A DNA stretch of 64,000 nt from Taxillus chinensis (taxonomy: Eukaryota > Streptophyta > Magnoliopsida > Santalales > Loranthaceae), in NCBI GenBank assembly GCA_023512835.1, contig CM042090.1, forward strand, positions 55,229,865 to 55,293,864. The letters run 5' to 3'. The notes under the pieces were generated by a model that searched no databases, had not been told where the DNA came from, and was given only the letters and a program-made list of their open reading frames with translations. A program made the position numbers and the translations under genes. Shown here piece by piece: positions 33,761 through 45,541 of the stretch. Numbering within the stretch: position 1 is the stretch's first letter; each line of letters opens with the position of its first letter.

Positions 33761-35370
33761 GAACATGATGCACCCGTATCGAAAAGAACAGAAGCTAAGG
33801 TACGGGAGATCAAGAGGGTACCTCTAACCACCGATGGTCCTGCTCCACCCTCGGTGGTGGGGGTGGTAGCTCGGCCTCCTCCGGTACGTCGCCTCCAGCC
33901 GCAAACACACTCCCTTGGCCCGTGCCACTGGTCGGCTCACTCACCGGGCGCTTCCCGCCAAGGCCGCCTCCGACTCGGTCTGCTGCCGCTCCGGCCTCCC
34001 CCGAGGTCGGGTCCGATTCGATCCTGCCCGACTAGCCGGCCACCGACGAGCTGGTCTCTCTCGTTGGTGCACGAAAACGGGCATCGCTCCTTGTGCTGGA
34101 TGTCATGCCTCCAACTCCCCTGTTGCCACTCCGGCAAACCCGGCTCAGATGGCCCTCTCGTCCACATCTATGGCATTTCCGGTCCCTCTTTGGACACTCC
34201 TTTCTCAAGTGGCCTTGCCCCCCACAAAGAAGAACGGCCGGGGAGACCCCCCGCTTGGACCGCCCCTGTCACCGCCAAAGCTAGACCTCCCTGGGTTCGG
34301 TTCACCAATGTCTGCCCCCTCGCCCGGGAAGGAACCGCTATCCCTCTCCTCCGTCTTGAGCCTCTTGGACCCTGGCATCTCGATCAGGCCCACTCTTGGC
34401 ACGGGGGGCGCCGATGGGCCTGCCTCCCACCATCCAGCTCTCTCTCTCGGCTATACGGGCCGTCTCCACGGCCTCGATAAGTCCTCAAGCGTAGAATTGC
34501 CACCCTCTCCCTAAGGGCGGGCCGAAGACCCGAGTGAACTTGTGGGCCTTCAGGTCCTCCTTTGCCATTCTCGGGGGCGGGCCGGGGGGCAGGAACCTAC
34601 TCAGGCTCCGGAACTCCCGCTCATACTCGGGCACCGTCTTTGATCCTTGCTTCCGGTGCCAAATTCCTCCCTCTTCGCCATCTCACCGATTCCGGGAAGA
34701 ACTCATCATGGAAGAGTTGCAAGAATTCCTCCCAAAACATGAGTGGCACGGCTCCCCGCTCCACTCGTCCACCACTCCAACGCATCCCCCCTCCGGTGCC
34801 GACACTTATCCTCCTCCCCCCTCCTGGGGCAGGAGAAAGGAGAACACATGCTCAATCTGCCTCAACCACCGCTCGGCCTACCACGAGATCTTCCCCCCCC
34901 CCCTTAAATCGGGGGCGGAGGTTGTTCCTTTCGGAACCATGTCACCACGTCATCCTCTCGCACGGTTCGGTACACCACCCAGTAACTCTCACGCTCACGA
35001 GGCGGCTCTCCCTCTGGTGGTGGTGGTGGTGGCACCACCTTGCCGTGCCATTTCACGGCGCACCTCCTCCCGAACGTCCCGCCGGAGTCCCTCCCGTAGC
35101 TCTCGTACCTCCAGCCGAATGCCTTCTTGTAAGCAGAATGCCTGGGAACAACGCATGCCCTCCAACGGATGGTCCCGCACCCGGACCCTCATGGGCAGAT
35201 GACTCATCGGCCACTGCCTCGGACGCACGTGTCACTCTTCTCGGCGGCATTCTTACTACACGAAGTAAGAAGCACAACGTCAAAAAAAAAATAAAAAATT
35301 TTTTATAATCTATCGCGTCACTACCTCTACCCCACTGGTTCAATGACATTACACACATACATTGCATCAA
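33761..35370 (-). pseudogene. Chromovirus gag (C), frameshifted, zinc knuckle
   Basis: The start is around 35255, reading MPPRRVTRASEAVADESS on the minus strand, followed by a charged coiled-coil-like stretch. The capsid region is scattered over three frames. The nucleocapsid knuckle CHRCGREGHLSRVC is at 34134-34175 (minus), preceded by a second Cys/His box, CGGQGHLRKEC. The number of frame changes is higher than in pol. Confidence 0.7.
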
Positions 35371-38300
35371 TCACATTTCACAGTTCACGATCCAGGGCAC
35401 ATTGCCAAACAAATCGAGTTGCACATTTCACTTAATCATGTGATCTTATCCACAGCATATACATTCACAAGAAATGCAACTAGGGCCCTAATGCCAATGC
35501 ATGCAAATCCTATCACAAGATTGGACTACCCTAAGTACACCTTGGAGGCTCAAAGAGGACCATGTTGATCAGGCATGTCCCTCCCGGCTCCTCCAAAGGA
35601 CTCAAGATAACCAAGTCCGCCCACTACCCTAGGGCCAACTAGACCATGCTCGATACCATATTGTCACGCCCCGGATTTCCAACCCGAGGAAACCGGTACG
35701 TGACTCCCCCTTTACCCACACGGAGGGCAAAGGGGTTAGGATACAAATCAAGAATTTAACATTTTAAACATTCACAACACAATCAAGAAATATAAAGTCC
35801 ATCAAAGCAGTCCACAAACCAAATCAGCTCTTTATTACAAAGTCCTCCTTTCAATCCATCCCCATTGGGGTCTACACAAAATCATAAAAAAAAATAACAT
35901 AAACAAGTAAAATTAAATAAGGTCTTCCACCTTGGGGTCCCACCTAACGCCCGTAGGTTCCTGTAAAGAAAACAACATGGTAGGAGGGGTGAGCAACCAC
36001 CATGGGAAGGGGATCATGTCTCCCCAACCCATCCCATGCACCTAACATCTACATGCCTCGTGTACAAATGCTGTGTCGTGATACAATTATTCCACCAGAT
36101 ATAGTTACAGGCTATAACAAAGAAACACAATCATACATGGATCGGTACATAAACACTCCGCGACCACGGGTTTCAAGAACAGATCCCGGCTCCACACCAC
36201 CGGGTTCCAAAAACAGTCCCTGGCTTCCACCCCACCGGGTTCCACAAAACGGTCCCAGGCTTCCACAGCCACCGGGTGTACAAGCAAACACGCAGCACAC
36301 AAGGCCATACGGGCATAACATCACACTTAATATACTTAGTCACACGGGAATAACGTCGAACACTTAGCATGCATATATTCACAAGGCTCACAAACCCAAC
36401 GCACACAGGAGTATTCCAAACACATAATACGCATAGCCTCACGGGCATTATTTCAAACACGTTCCGAGCATACACACAGGCATATTCATACAGGCATATC
36501 CACACCGACATTTTATCAAACACTTAACATGCACTAACCACCCAACCTCGGAAATCATACCAAAACGCCACCTGAAGGCCAACATTCATATAGAGATCAC
36601 ACCTATATGAATTTACATATAAATAATATAACAGATATAACTCATATTCTGCCTAGGACCCTAGGACGGGGAGGAGACTTAGGAAGAACAGAATCCCTAC
36701 CTCAAGTAAAACGCAACAACACAAAGAAAGTCCCGATCCCACGTCGAACGCCGTCCACCCACGAGTCACCGACCACCCACGGCAGAAACCAGAGCTCTCG
36801 CCTCTGGTGTGGCAAGCCCTACCCAAAGAGGCTTCTCCTCTTATGACAACATGTAAGGACCCGCCTGTGCCGGCTTTCGAGTAGAGTTTTTTGACCTAAG
36901 GTAAGTCCCAAAAGGAAAGTGCTGATGTGTCCTCTCCACGTTCGGCCAAGTGTAGGTGCCGTGATATGGGCCAATACGGCAAGGTGTGTCTTAAAGAGCA
37001 GGCTGGGGTGAGTGAGAGCGGAGCCTTTGGGCCGATGGGCCGTCGCATTTGTGTTCCCTTGTTTTCTCTAGTCTTTCCCAAAGGCCATGTGAACGTTTTT
37101 GCCTATGGCAAAGGGCCTGGTCAAACACGCGTTTGTCCTGGCCAAACGGTGGTGTAAAGGGGGTTTAGGTCTGGTCTTCCTTGTTCCCCAGAGAGAGAAG
37201 AGAGAGAGGAAGGGGGGCGGGCGTCGGGGGGGGGTGCGCGTCGTTGGAAGGGTAGCGAGGATAGGCAAGAGCCCGAGGTGGGATTTTGTTCTTCCTACTC
37301 CCCTCTGAGGCCCTTTTATAAATTAGGTGTGATCTCCTATTGGGCGTTCAGGGTGTTTGTTGTTCCGTGTTATTTGGCCCGAGGTTTTGGTTTGTTTGCC
37401 CACTATGTGTTTGTTGAAGAGGGGTGAGGGCCCGCAGTGTGGAGGCCTGCCTGTGTATTCATTGGTATGGGACCCGGTTTGGTGTGCCTGGTGGGGGGGT
37501 GTTGTAGTGAGGGGGGTTTCTCTGTTGTCGAGAGTGTATGCTGTTGGTACAGTGAGATGGAAGTTCTTTGGGTGGGGGGGGGGGGTGGGGGGGGGGGGAG
37601 GACCGTGGTGGTTGGGCCGAGGGGGGGGGGGGTGAGTCTGTCACGGTGGGTCTACCATTCCCGAGGGGGATGGCGCCCGAGAGGGGCCTCGACTCGGGTG
37701 GAAGGCGGGCGCACGATTGCGCCGTGTGGCGGGGGGGTCGGCGGGTTGTGTAAGGGTTTAGGGGGGGTATTGGGGGCTTGGCACAGCCACTCGTGGTGGA
37801 CGGGGAGGGGTGGGCGCTGGGCCCCCTTTAGGGGGGGGGGGGGGGGGGGGAGCCGGGGGGGGGGGGGGGGGTGGGGGGGGGGGGGGGGGGGGGGGGGGGA
37901 AGGCCTGAGGGGAGTTTATATTTTCCTGCTTTGTGGTGTTTTGTGGTTTGGTTTATAGGGTTTTCCCGACGGAACTTGCTTAGAAAAATGAGGTGGTGTT
38001 AAATGGGTTTGGGAGGGGAGCGCCCCCCTGCCGTGCAAGTTTGGGACAGCACCCGGGTGTGGAGGTCCTTTAAGGTGTTGCACCAACCCCTGCCCTTGGG
38101 TGCGGGCATGGGCGTTACTCCTTTAGGGAGGAGGGGGGCTGGTGGGTGAGTCCGGGTTCTGTGGGTACCGCGTTTGGGAGGTTTTCTTGGTTGGCGGCGC
38201 CCATGACGCTCTTACAAAGGGGCCTGGGGAAGGGCTCGGGAAGCCGCCGCCCTTGAGCCCCGCGGAGGGGTCGGGTGTGGGGGTCTGTTTGGGGTGGGTG

Positions 38301-38479
38301 TGAAACGCCAAGTGTTGGTCGCGACTGAGCCATGAGCAAAACCCCAACACACGAGGAGGGGGTTGATTTTTGCCCGAGTTGGCGCATTACTGTTGGGAGA
38401 GAGTGTGGTCGCCACAAAGCCACGCATAGGAGGGACCTAAATTGTTTGCGGAGGTGGGTCTTTTTTTTTTTTTGGGGGT

Positions 38480-38518
38480 GGAGTACAGGGGGGGGGGGGG
38501 GGGGGGGGGGGGGCCCGT

Positions 38519-38554
<36 letters not shown>

Positions 38555-38584
38555 TTTTGGGGGAGGGGGAAGGAGAGGTTTCCA

Positions 38585-38624
<40 letters not shown>

Positions 38625-38710
38625 GGGGGGAGGAGAATGGATGGGGGGGGGGGGGGCAGGGGGGGGGGGGGGGGTCCTCTCACGGGGCGGGGGGGGGGGG
38701 GGGGGCGGAT

Positions 38711-38746
<36 letters not shown>

Positions 38747-38760
38747 GAGGGGGGGTGTTT
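38480..38760. repeat. G-homopolymer block
   Basis: It is almost uninterrupted G for about 280 bp with few other bases. Similar blocks lie at 37574-37600, 37829-37900, 39078-39132, 39557-39595, 40468-40578, 40988-41054 and 41220-41250. They sit only inside D. Reading frames in them (poly-Gly on +, poly-Pro on -) are meaningless. Confidence 0.9.
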
Positions 38761-39009
38761 TCGGGGCGTTCCCCTTTGGTGGGGGGGTGGGGGGGGGCTC
38801 TTCCCGTTTGGGCTCCGGGAGGAAAGTGTCTGCGTTGGACGTTCGGTGGGGGAGAACGGGGTAGAGGTGTTGGGGGGGTTTTGGGGGTGACCCGTCGTGA
38901 AGGGAGAACACCGAGGGGAGGCGGGGGGGGTTGGTGGAGGGAGTAGGTGGTGAGTGGAAGTGGGAGTTTCCTGGCTTGTGGATGGTTCCTACCCCTGGGA
39001 GGAAGGGCT

Positions 39010-39880
39010 GATTTGGGTCTAGTGGGCTTGACTAAGTCAGCCCATTTCTGGCTGAGGCCGACTCTCGGCACGAGCCTTGGGGGGGGGGGGGGGGGGGGGG
39101 GGGCGGTGGGGGTTGGGGGGGGGGGGGGGGGTGTGGGGAGGTCTGGGAGCTTGGGCCGAATTGAGTCCGTTCCTCCTGAGCGTGGTCGTCCAGGGACCTC
39201 AAACATTGGAGACTGTTGAGGGCTGGTCTTGTTTTGGAGGTCATGGGCTTCCCTCCTCCGGGTTTGCCAAGGGTAGGGGGTCTTCGTTGGGTGGCGTTTG
39301 AGGCTTGTGGCCGTCCGTGTCGGTCTCCTTTGCATTTGGGGGGGGGGGGGGGGGGGGGGGGGCAGCTTTGTTAGGACCTCATTGGTCCAGGAGGCTACGG
39401 GAAAGTTCGGGTGGGAGGGGGGCAACGGCTTCTTCCGCCGCTCACGGGCCGCGGACCGTTGGAGTTGGTGGGGGACCACGTTTTTGTTTCTCCACGAAGA
39501 GGGCATAAGGTTTGGGACGGGTCCGTTGTCCCCTCGGCATTGGACCGTGAGTTTTGAGGGGGGGGGGGGGGGGGGGGGGGGCGGGGGGGGGGGGCGTTGG
39601 TTATAGGTTGGCGTTACCATCCCGTTTGATTTTTGGGCGGAGTTCATAATGTTTTCCATGTTCCCGGCTTGGAAATATCATCCAGTCCCACCCACGTGCT
39701 AGTTGGGGTCGTCTGGAGAGGTGGGTCGAGACACCCTTCGTTGTCGATAGCGCGGCATGCGGAAGCTTTCCGTGGTTCGGGTGTGGCAACACCGAGGGCT
39801 GAGGAAGAGACCCGGGAGCGTGAGACCGAGATGCGTGCTCATTATCCTGATCGTTCGAGGACGAACACTCCGGGGGGGGA
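39010..39880 (+). pseudogene. Element D pol scraps (integrase core and C-terminus)
   Basis: LTKSAHF (about 39025-39050) corresponds to VDRLTKSAHFLLV in C. HNVFHV followed by SPTHV (about 39645-39700) corresponds to HNVFHVSQLRKYHPDPTHV. EEETRERE...YPDRS (about 39800-39870) corresponds to the chromodomain end. The order and strand (+) agree with D's orientation. Confidence 0.6.
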
Positions 39881-40466
39881 GGGGGGGAGGGGGGGGCAAG
39901 CATCAAACTTCAACATAATCGGGCTGCCCTAGTGACCATGTGAGGTAAAGGTGAAGATGGAGTGTTGTGTTTTTGTCTTAGATGTGTTAGAGGCCGTGGT
40001 TGGTTGTTTCTTCTCCACCTTTTTTTTCAGGACGAAAAGTGGGGCTTGAAGGGGGGGGGGGGGGGGGGGGGGGGGTGGGGTTTTGGGGTTAGTGACCGCT
40101 TTTCGAGTATTTCAGATTGCTGAACGGGGGGGCTCAAATGAATCCGTGCAAAAGGAAAGGTAGAAGATGCCTCACCCTTCGGCCAAACGGACGGGTGAGG
40201 GCCGTGATATGGGTCCATCACGGCAAGGTGTCTAAAGAGCGCTAGTGTGGGTGGGCCTTTGGCCGGTTGGGACCGGCAATTGGCGGCTGGGTCCTTGGTT
40301 TTGACATCTAATGATCTTTCTCCTAAAGGACCGGGGGGGTGGGGGGCAGGGCTTTTGTGAGGGGGGCGTGGCAAAACTCGCGTGCCTGGGTTTACTAACA
40401 AACCGCGTTTTTGTGGGGGGTGCTATGTAAGAGGGCTGAGTTTGATTTAGGGTTCTTGTGTCTCCG

Positions 40467-40520
<54 letters not shown>

Positions 40521-40535
40521 GGGGGGGGGGGGGGG

Positions 40536-40580
<45 letters not shown>

Positions 40581-42173
40581 GGGGTGGTGGGTGGGGGGGG
40601 TAGGGGGTGACAAGAGCAGGGGGGGTGGGTTCCTAACCCCCTCGTTTAGGTTCCCTTATATGAACCATATAGGTGGTCCCTGGTGGATGGGGGTCTTGGG
40701 GGGGGGGTTTTGGTGATTACGGTGGGAGGTTTCTGGTTTGTTTATGCCTGGTGTGAAGTGGGGAGCGCCCGGTTTGGTTGAGGCCCGTTTAATTATGCTG
40801 GGGGCCGGTATGGGGTTTTGTTGGACGTGGTGGGGGTGGCTTGTTTGTTTGTTTTAAGCTTGTGAGGCGTGTGTGTGTTCGACCATGTTAGTCCTTGAGA
40901 TAAAGTGAAGGGCTTTTGGGATGGTGACTACTTTGATGTTGGGGTATGTATGCGTTGGTTGGGGGGGGGGGTCGGGGGGTGTTTGAGGGGGGGGGGGGGG
41001 GGGGGGGGGGGACGGCCTTGAGGTGGCCGGGGGGGGGGGGGGGGGGGGGGGGGGTGGGGGTTGGGGGGGACGTGGTCCGTCTCGGTGTGCACTCCGACGG
41101 TGGGCAAGTCACACCGTTCCGAGGGTAGTGGCGCCCGGGGGGAGGAGGTCGGGGGGGACTCGGGTGGATGTGCGGGTCCATGCACGCGGTGGGTCTGGCC
41201 GTGGTGGCGGGGTGTCCTGCGGGGGGGGGGGGGGGGGGGGGGGGGGGGGTCGGGGGAGAGGGGTTTTGTGGGGGTTTTTTTGCTTTAGCCTTGGCCGCAC
41301 GAGCCGACCTTGGGACGGGGGGGGTGGGCTGGGGGAGGCGGGTCCCTGCGGGTGGGGTTTGCCACCCCCATAACGATTCTTTGGGGGTTGCGGGGGTAGG
41401 TGAAGGGAGGGGGCCCCTGGGCTGAAAGTTTTATTATTTCCTGTGACTTTGGTTTTGTGTTGTTTTGGTTGGTTTTTTTGGCTTTATAGGGGTTTCCCGG
41501 GGGCTTGCCTTGTGAAAAAAATGGGGGTTGGTTGGGCATGGTTGGGAGCGGGCTGCCCCTTGCGTGGCGTGCGGTTGGGACGCCGGGAGGTCCTAAGGGC
41601 TGCACCAACCCCTTGTCCCTTCGGGTGCGGGCTGGGCGTTCTCCTTCCGGGAAGGATTAGGGCGTGACACAACACAACATCAAAACGACGTAGTTTTGAT
41701 TAAGTGAATCCCAGCATCAAAACGACGTAGTTTTGATTACACAAGTTAGCACCTTTTCGCACCCATACAGGCCAAAATACTCAGAATTTCAACATGGTCC
41801 TTTGGAGAAAGTTCCTTAGAATGTCAAAACCAAGGGAACCATGCAAAAATAAGCCTGCACGCCAATTTGCACGTGAATTCCCCAATTCACGTGCACCTCC
41901 ATATGGACTCCAAATGCTCTCAAACTTCACCCCTAGCCTCCTTGCATCATTTAGAAGATAATTACACTTGCACGTGAATTGGACCCATATCACGTGCACC
42001 TCACATACATGTCCATTTGGCCTGAAACTTCTGTGGTAGATAGAGGACACCATTCTAAGCATCTTTCCTTTTGCACGTGAATTCATTGGAGTCCATTTAC
42101 TAGGTCAAAATCTAGAAAAACTCTACTCAGGAGGCAAAACTGACTAACTCAAGGTACGGGTCCTTACATCTTG

Positions 42174-45100
42174 GGTGAAGATTAATTGAAGCATAGTTGT
42201 CCTGATCAGCAGAAAGGGGCTCAAGAGGTAGAGACCAGTTTCCCAAAGGGGTTGTTCTTGCAGTGGGCAACCGGGACATTGGAAAGTAGGACATCTCCAG
42301 ACAGCCTGTTTTGGTAAAGCAAGTCATGGTGCTAGAAGACTGGCTCAACGAGCTAGGGATAAAGCAAAATTCAAGTGAGGCTAGGAGGAGAGCATGGCAG
42401 AACTTTCCTTAGTCAAGGGTACGATTTTGATTCTCGCGTGTGAAGATTTCTGTTTAGTGGTGGTATCATATTTCTTTAATGATAGTGATCGGTTGAGTCT
42501 CGTGCAGGATTAGGTGAGGCTGGGTGAACCTTTGATTGTTGCGTTTCTAGCAATTTAATTAAGACACTTGTGATAGAGGGGTATTTTTGCTGGGTGGGCT
42601 CTTGAGCCACTGTTTTGTGTTAGGTGAGGCTTAGAAGGTCGTTTGAGTTACCATTTTGGATGGACGTAGTTGGGGACCTACTAGAGAATAAATGAGTAAA
42701 ATAAATAAAAATATATATATGATACCAAAAGACTAATAAATTACTAATGGTTATAAACAGTTGTTGTATCTTTGTGTGGTAGTCAATTTTGGGCGCCCGT
42801 GTGTGAGGAAAGTAATAAATGTTACTGTGTTACCCCTAATACTCTAGCGTAGGTGAGATTACCTCTGGCCTAGCTAGCCTAGGAAGCTGGAGGCATGAGT
42901 TAGTGGCTTGTGGGTAGTGTGTGACCCCGCTGTGGCAACCTTGAGTAATAGAAATGTGTTTTCATGTGAGTAGAGGTTTCGTAGATGTGCTTACTTAAGA
43001 AGGATGTTCTTCTGGTAACCTTTCCAAGTGTCAAGGTTGAGGGAGGAAATTGCCACTAGTATAACCCACCCCTTGAGTCATTGAAATCTAAATGGATTGG
43101 CGAGAGTGGTATGTGGTTTTAAGATTCTTATGGGTGTCCTGTGGAGATGGCTGCAAATTCTTGGGTGGCCAAACATTGACCATGTGTCATGTTTGTCGAG
43201 TATGAAAGACCATGAGTGATGTTCTTAGAACATGTTGTGAAATGGGGATGCGCACGTGTAAAATGTGAAGTGTTCTGGAGCTCAACTATCGGCTATGAGT
43301 GGGTTTTGAGGGTTATGCCCGGTGCATCAACTTGGTAAAAAGAGGTAAGCAAGTGAGATTTGGCAGGCCTTGTTCGGGCTATCTTTCTCTAGGGACTAAG
43401 GGTGTGCTTTTGCGTGTTAGGGCCATTCCTTCGGTTCGTATCTTGTGGGAGTAGGCTTAGAGGAGGAGAGAAGGTGTAAGGTTGGTATGTTCTACTCGTC
43501 AGGTGTCTTGTGTTCCATTGCTTGTGTTGCAAATGTGCTGGAAATTTGGTATTGTGTTGTTGTATGTATTGCATTCGTGGTAAAGGTATACAACAGAGTT
43601 ACTACATGTGGGTGTTGTGACATGTGTGTAGAGAAGGATGAGGTGTAGTGTATTAGAATATTAAATGTGGTGTGAGGATGAAGGAGAGTGTTCTAGGTGA
43701 TGTTGTGTATGTTATACCTTGTCTAGTGCGATGGCCGGCTAAGCTAAATATTAAAGTGTTGTTGTGCTGGAAAAAGGTTGTTTGATGCCCGAGTTGAGTC
43801 AGTTATGACATTTTTGCTTGGACGGGGTGTTAGTGCTACTCCTTGAGGAGAGATTTATGTCGGACAGATGTCACAAAGGTGTATGTTTTAGAGCAGTGGT
43901 GGTAGACGGATGACCTCCATCTGTACTCCTTGGAAACCTTTCATGTGCAGTATAACGGGGTAAGTGAGATGGTTCATGCCATCAAGGTGTTGGGGTGTTT
44001 GGAAGTCCCGAATCAGGAGTTTGCATGTCTTGTTTCTTATGCCTATCCGGAGGAATTGTAGTGACCACATTAAACTGAGGTTAAAGCCTGAGTATTTCTT
44101 GGTCCATTTGAGTGTTTCATTGGTGTGTAGGAATAGAACGTGATGGTTGGTATGGCGGAGATGGTGGGAGCTTCCCTTGTGACCTGTGAGTGGTGACATA
44201 GAGGATTCCGTTGTTGTCATGTTGCAGGTAGGAGAGTTTTTCATGGTGGAGAGAACTATGTTGTTGGTACCTACCCATCGTCAAAGGATTCCTATCGCAT
44301 GGAATGTCTGCTGACTGAGTAAGGCGTTATCACTTGGGTTGTAACAGAAGCCTCAGTTCGTGAAGGCTGTGTGGGACCTTGGTGGATCCCTATCTGACCG
44401 TAGTCAGAGAGGTGTTATTTGTGTGGCGTTTTGGTTCACGGGATTCTTTGGTAGATTCTCACCGTTGGTGACTGGTGTTAGCCCGATCGTAGTTTTTAGT
44501 CTTGCCGTGGTTGTGTCTGGTACTGAATTTGTCATCCCTGGGCTCCATTGGGCATCATGTTGACTGTAACCGAATGGAAACTTCATCCTAGTATAGCTGT
44601 GTCCTGGATTGTCAGCTGTGGCAAGCCATCATTGGTGCTGGTTGGGTTTTAATGTGGCTTGCTAGCAGATGTATTCTTCGGATCCCTAAGCCTGTTCTAC
44701 GTTCGCGTGAGGGGATTCAGCTGTGATGCTGGTGCTGCTGTGGTGATATCAAATGTGGCACTATGATTGTGGTTTACATCATGCTCTTATCCCGTTTGTT
44801 TGTCTTTCATTGTGGCCTCCTGGTGCTTGCTGTAAGGGTGAGGTCTACATCTGGGGTGTCGCGGGTTACTGTTGGGGTACCGTTCATTGGGGAGTGTTGG
44901 TTCTATTGTGACGCGCGTAGGCTAATGGTGTTGGCCTTGTTCGGTTGTTGGGGTCTTAGCGAATTTGTGGGAGGTTTCTTGACCTCACTGTTGTCCGACT
45001 TGCTCACATGAGTTGTTGTCAGCGCGCTACTTAACTACGCTCTAGTTCTTGATATGCTCTTGCGTGTTACGCTAGTGTTGGCTAAATGGAGGTACTCCTT

Positions 45101-45536
45101 TGGAGCGTACTAACAATGTTAGTATTTGTTAATGCATTCTGTATTGCTTTGATCTCATTGTGGTGTTTGCAATTGGGTTTCTCTTTTCGAGGACGAAAAG
45201 TCCAAAGGTGGGAAGGTTGTGAGGGAACTTCCAACGGATGTGTTTGTATGGTGTTGGCGGATGGGCAGTGGAACATTAAATGTGCAGTAGTGTTTGTACT
45301 GTGAGTTGGTCTGTGACCTATGTGATTTGTTAAACGTACGTGTTGGGGATGGGCGTATATGTCGTACACCGTCGTGACATGTGAATACTTGTGACATGTG
45401 TTAGGTGCGGAGAACAAGGATTGTTTGTGAGTTTAGAATATGTGTTTCCCTATCATGCTGTGTTGTATTGGGTTTGTGGGTACGTGCCTCCATGTGTGTT
45501 ATTCTGTGATATCTTCATTCGCGGGTGTGTGTGTGT
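42174..45536 (+). other. Element A internal region, no recognisable coding
   Basis: It is some 3.4 kb with no ORF above about 120 codons and no motif of protease, RT, RNase H or integrase in any frame. The first 200 bases may be the tail of the gag-like fragment. CTTTTCGAGGACGAAAAG at about 45184-45201 is the inverted repeat normally found beside the polypurine tract in this family. This suggests an internal rearranged 3' end. Filler of this type is typical of large non-autonomous LTR derivatives. Confidence 0.6.
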
Positions 45537-45541
45537 GCATG

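Larger units (their letters stand above)
36847..41674 (+). mobile_element. Element D: Tekay-type element full of G homopolymers, TSD CAACA
   Basis: It begins TGTAAGGACCCG (36852) and ends GGGCGTGACA (41669), with CAACA at 36847-36851 and 41670-41674. A degraded LTR lies at 36852 to about 38130, and a second at about 40075-41669. The internal part retains an integrase scrap (LTKSAHF, about 39025-39050) and the end of pol (about 39640-39870). Long runs of G (for example 38489-38760 and 40468-40578) interrupt everything. The boundaries are real; the interior is probably poor consensus. Confidence 0.8.
35662..42168 (-). repeat. 5' LTR of element C, split by element D
   Basis: The left part 35662-36851 and right part 41675-42168 together give 1684 bp matching 28370-30109. 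The D insertion duplicated CAACA, and removing D and one CAACA gives the sequence found in the intact LTR. The minisatellite (36155-36285) and especially 36780-36850 are degraded relative to the other LTR, while 41675-42168 is clean. Confidence 0.88.
28365..42173 (-). mobile_element. Element C: antisense Tekay/Del-like chromovirus, TSD TCTTG
   Basis: The LTRs are 28370-30109 (3') and 35662-42168 (5', split by D). TCTTG lies at 28365-28369 and 42169-42173. Minus-strand order: LTR, PBS (about 35645-35660, reading GGTATCGAGCATGG, one base short of the Met-tRNA site), gag, protease, RT, RNase H, integrase with C-terminal chromodomain, polypurine tract, LTR. Frameshifts break every domain, yet all are present. 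The C LTR is nearly the same as that of A, so C represents the autonomous type of that family. Confidence 0.9.

Noticed and set aside
38115..39659. Long antisense proline-rich frame (about 514 codons) and glycine-rich frames on +
   Set aside because: They are produced by G homopolymers inside element D and have no domain, no counterpart in A or C, and no codon structure.
37829..41250. G runs as telomeric, G-quadruplex or satellite DNA
   Set aside because: There is no repeat unit, they are confined to one nested element, and they coincide with degraded LTR and pol sequence. Consensus failure is more likely.
42174..45536. Host intergenic sequence or genes between C and E
   Set aside because: The stretch is bounded by the TSDs of C and E and lies between the LTRs of A, so it is internal to A. 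No ORF has recognisable similarity.
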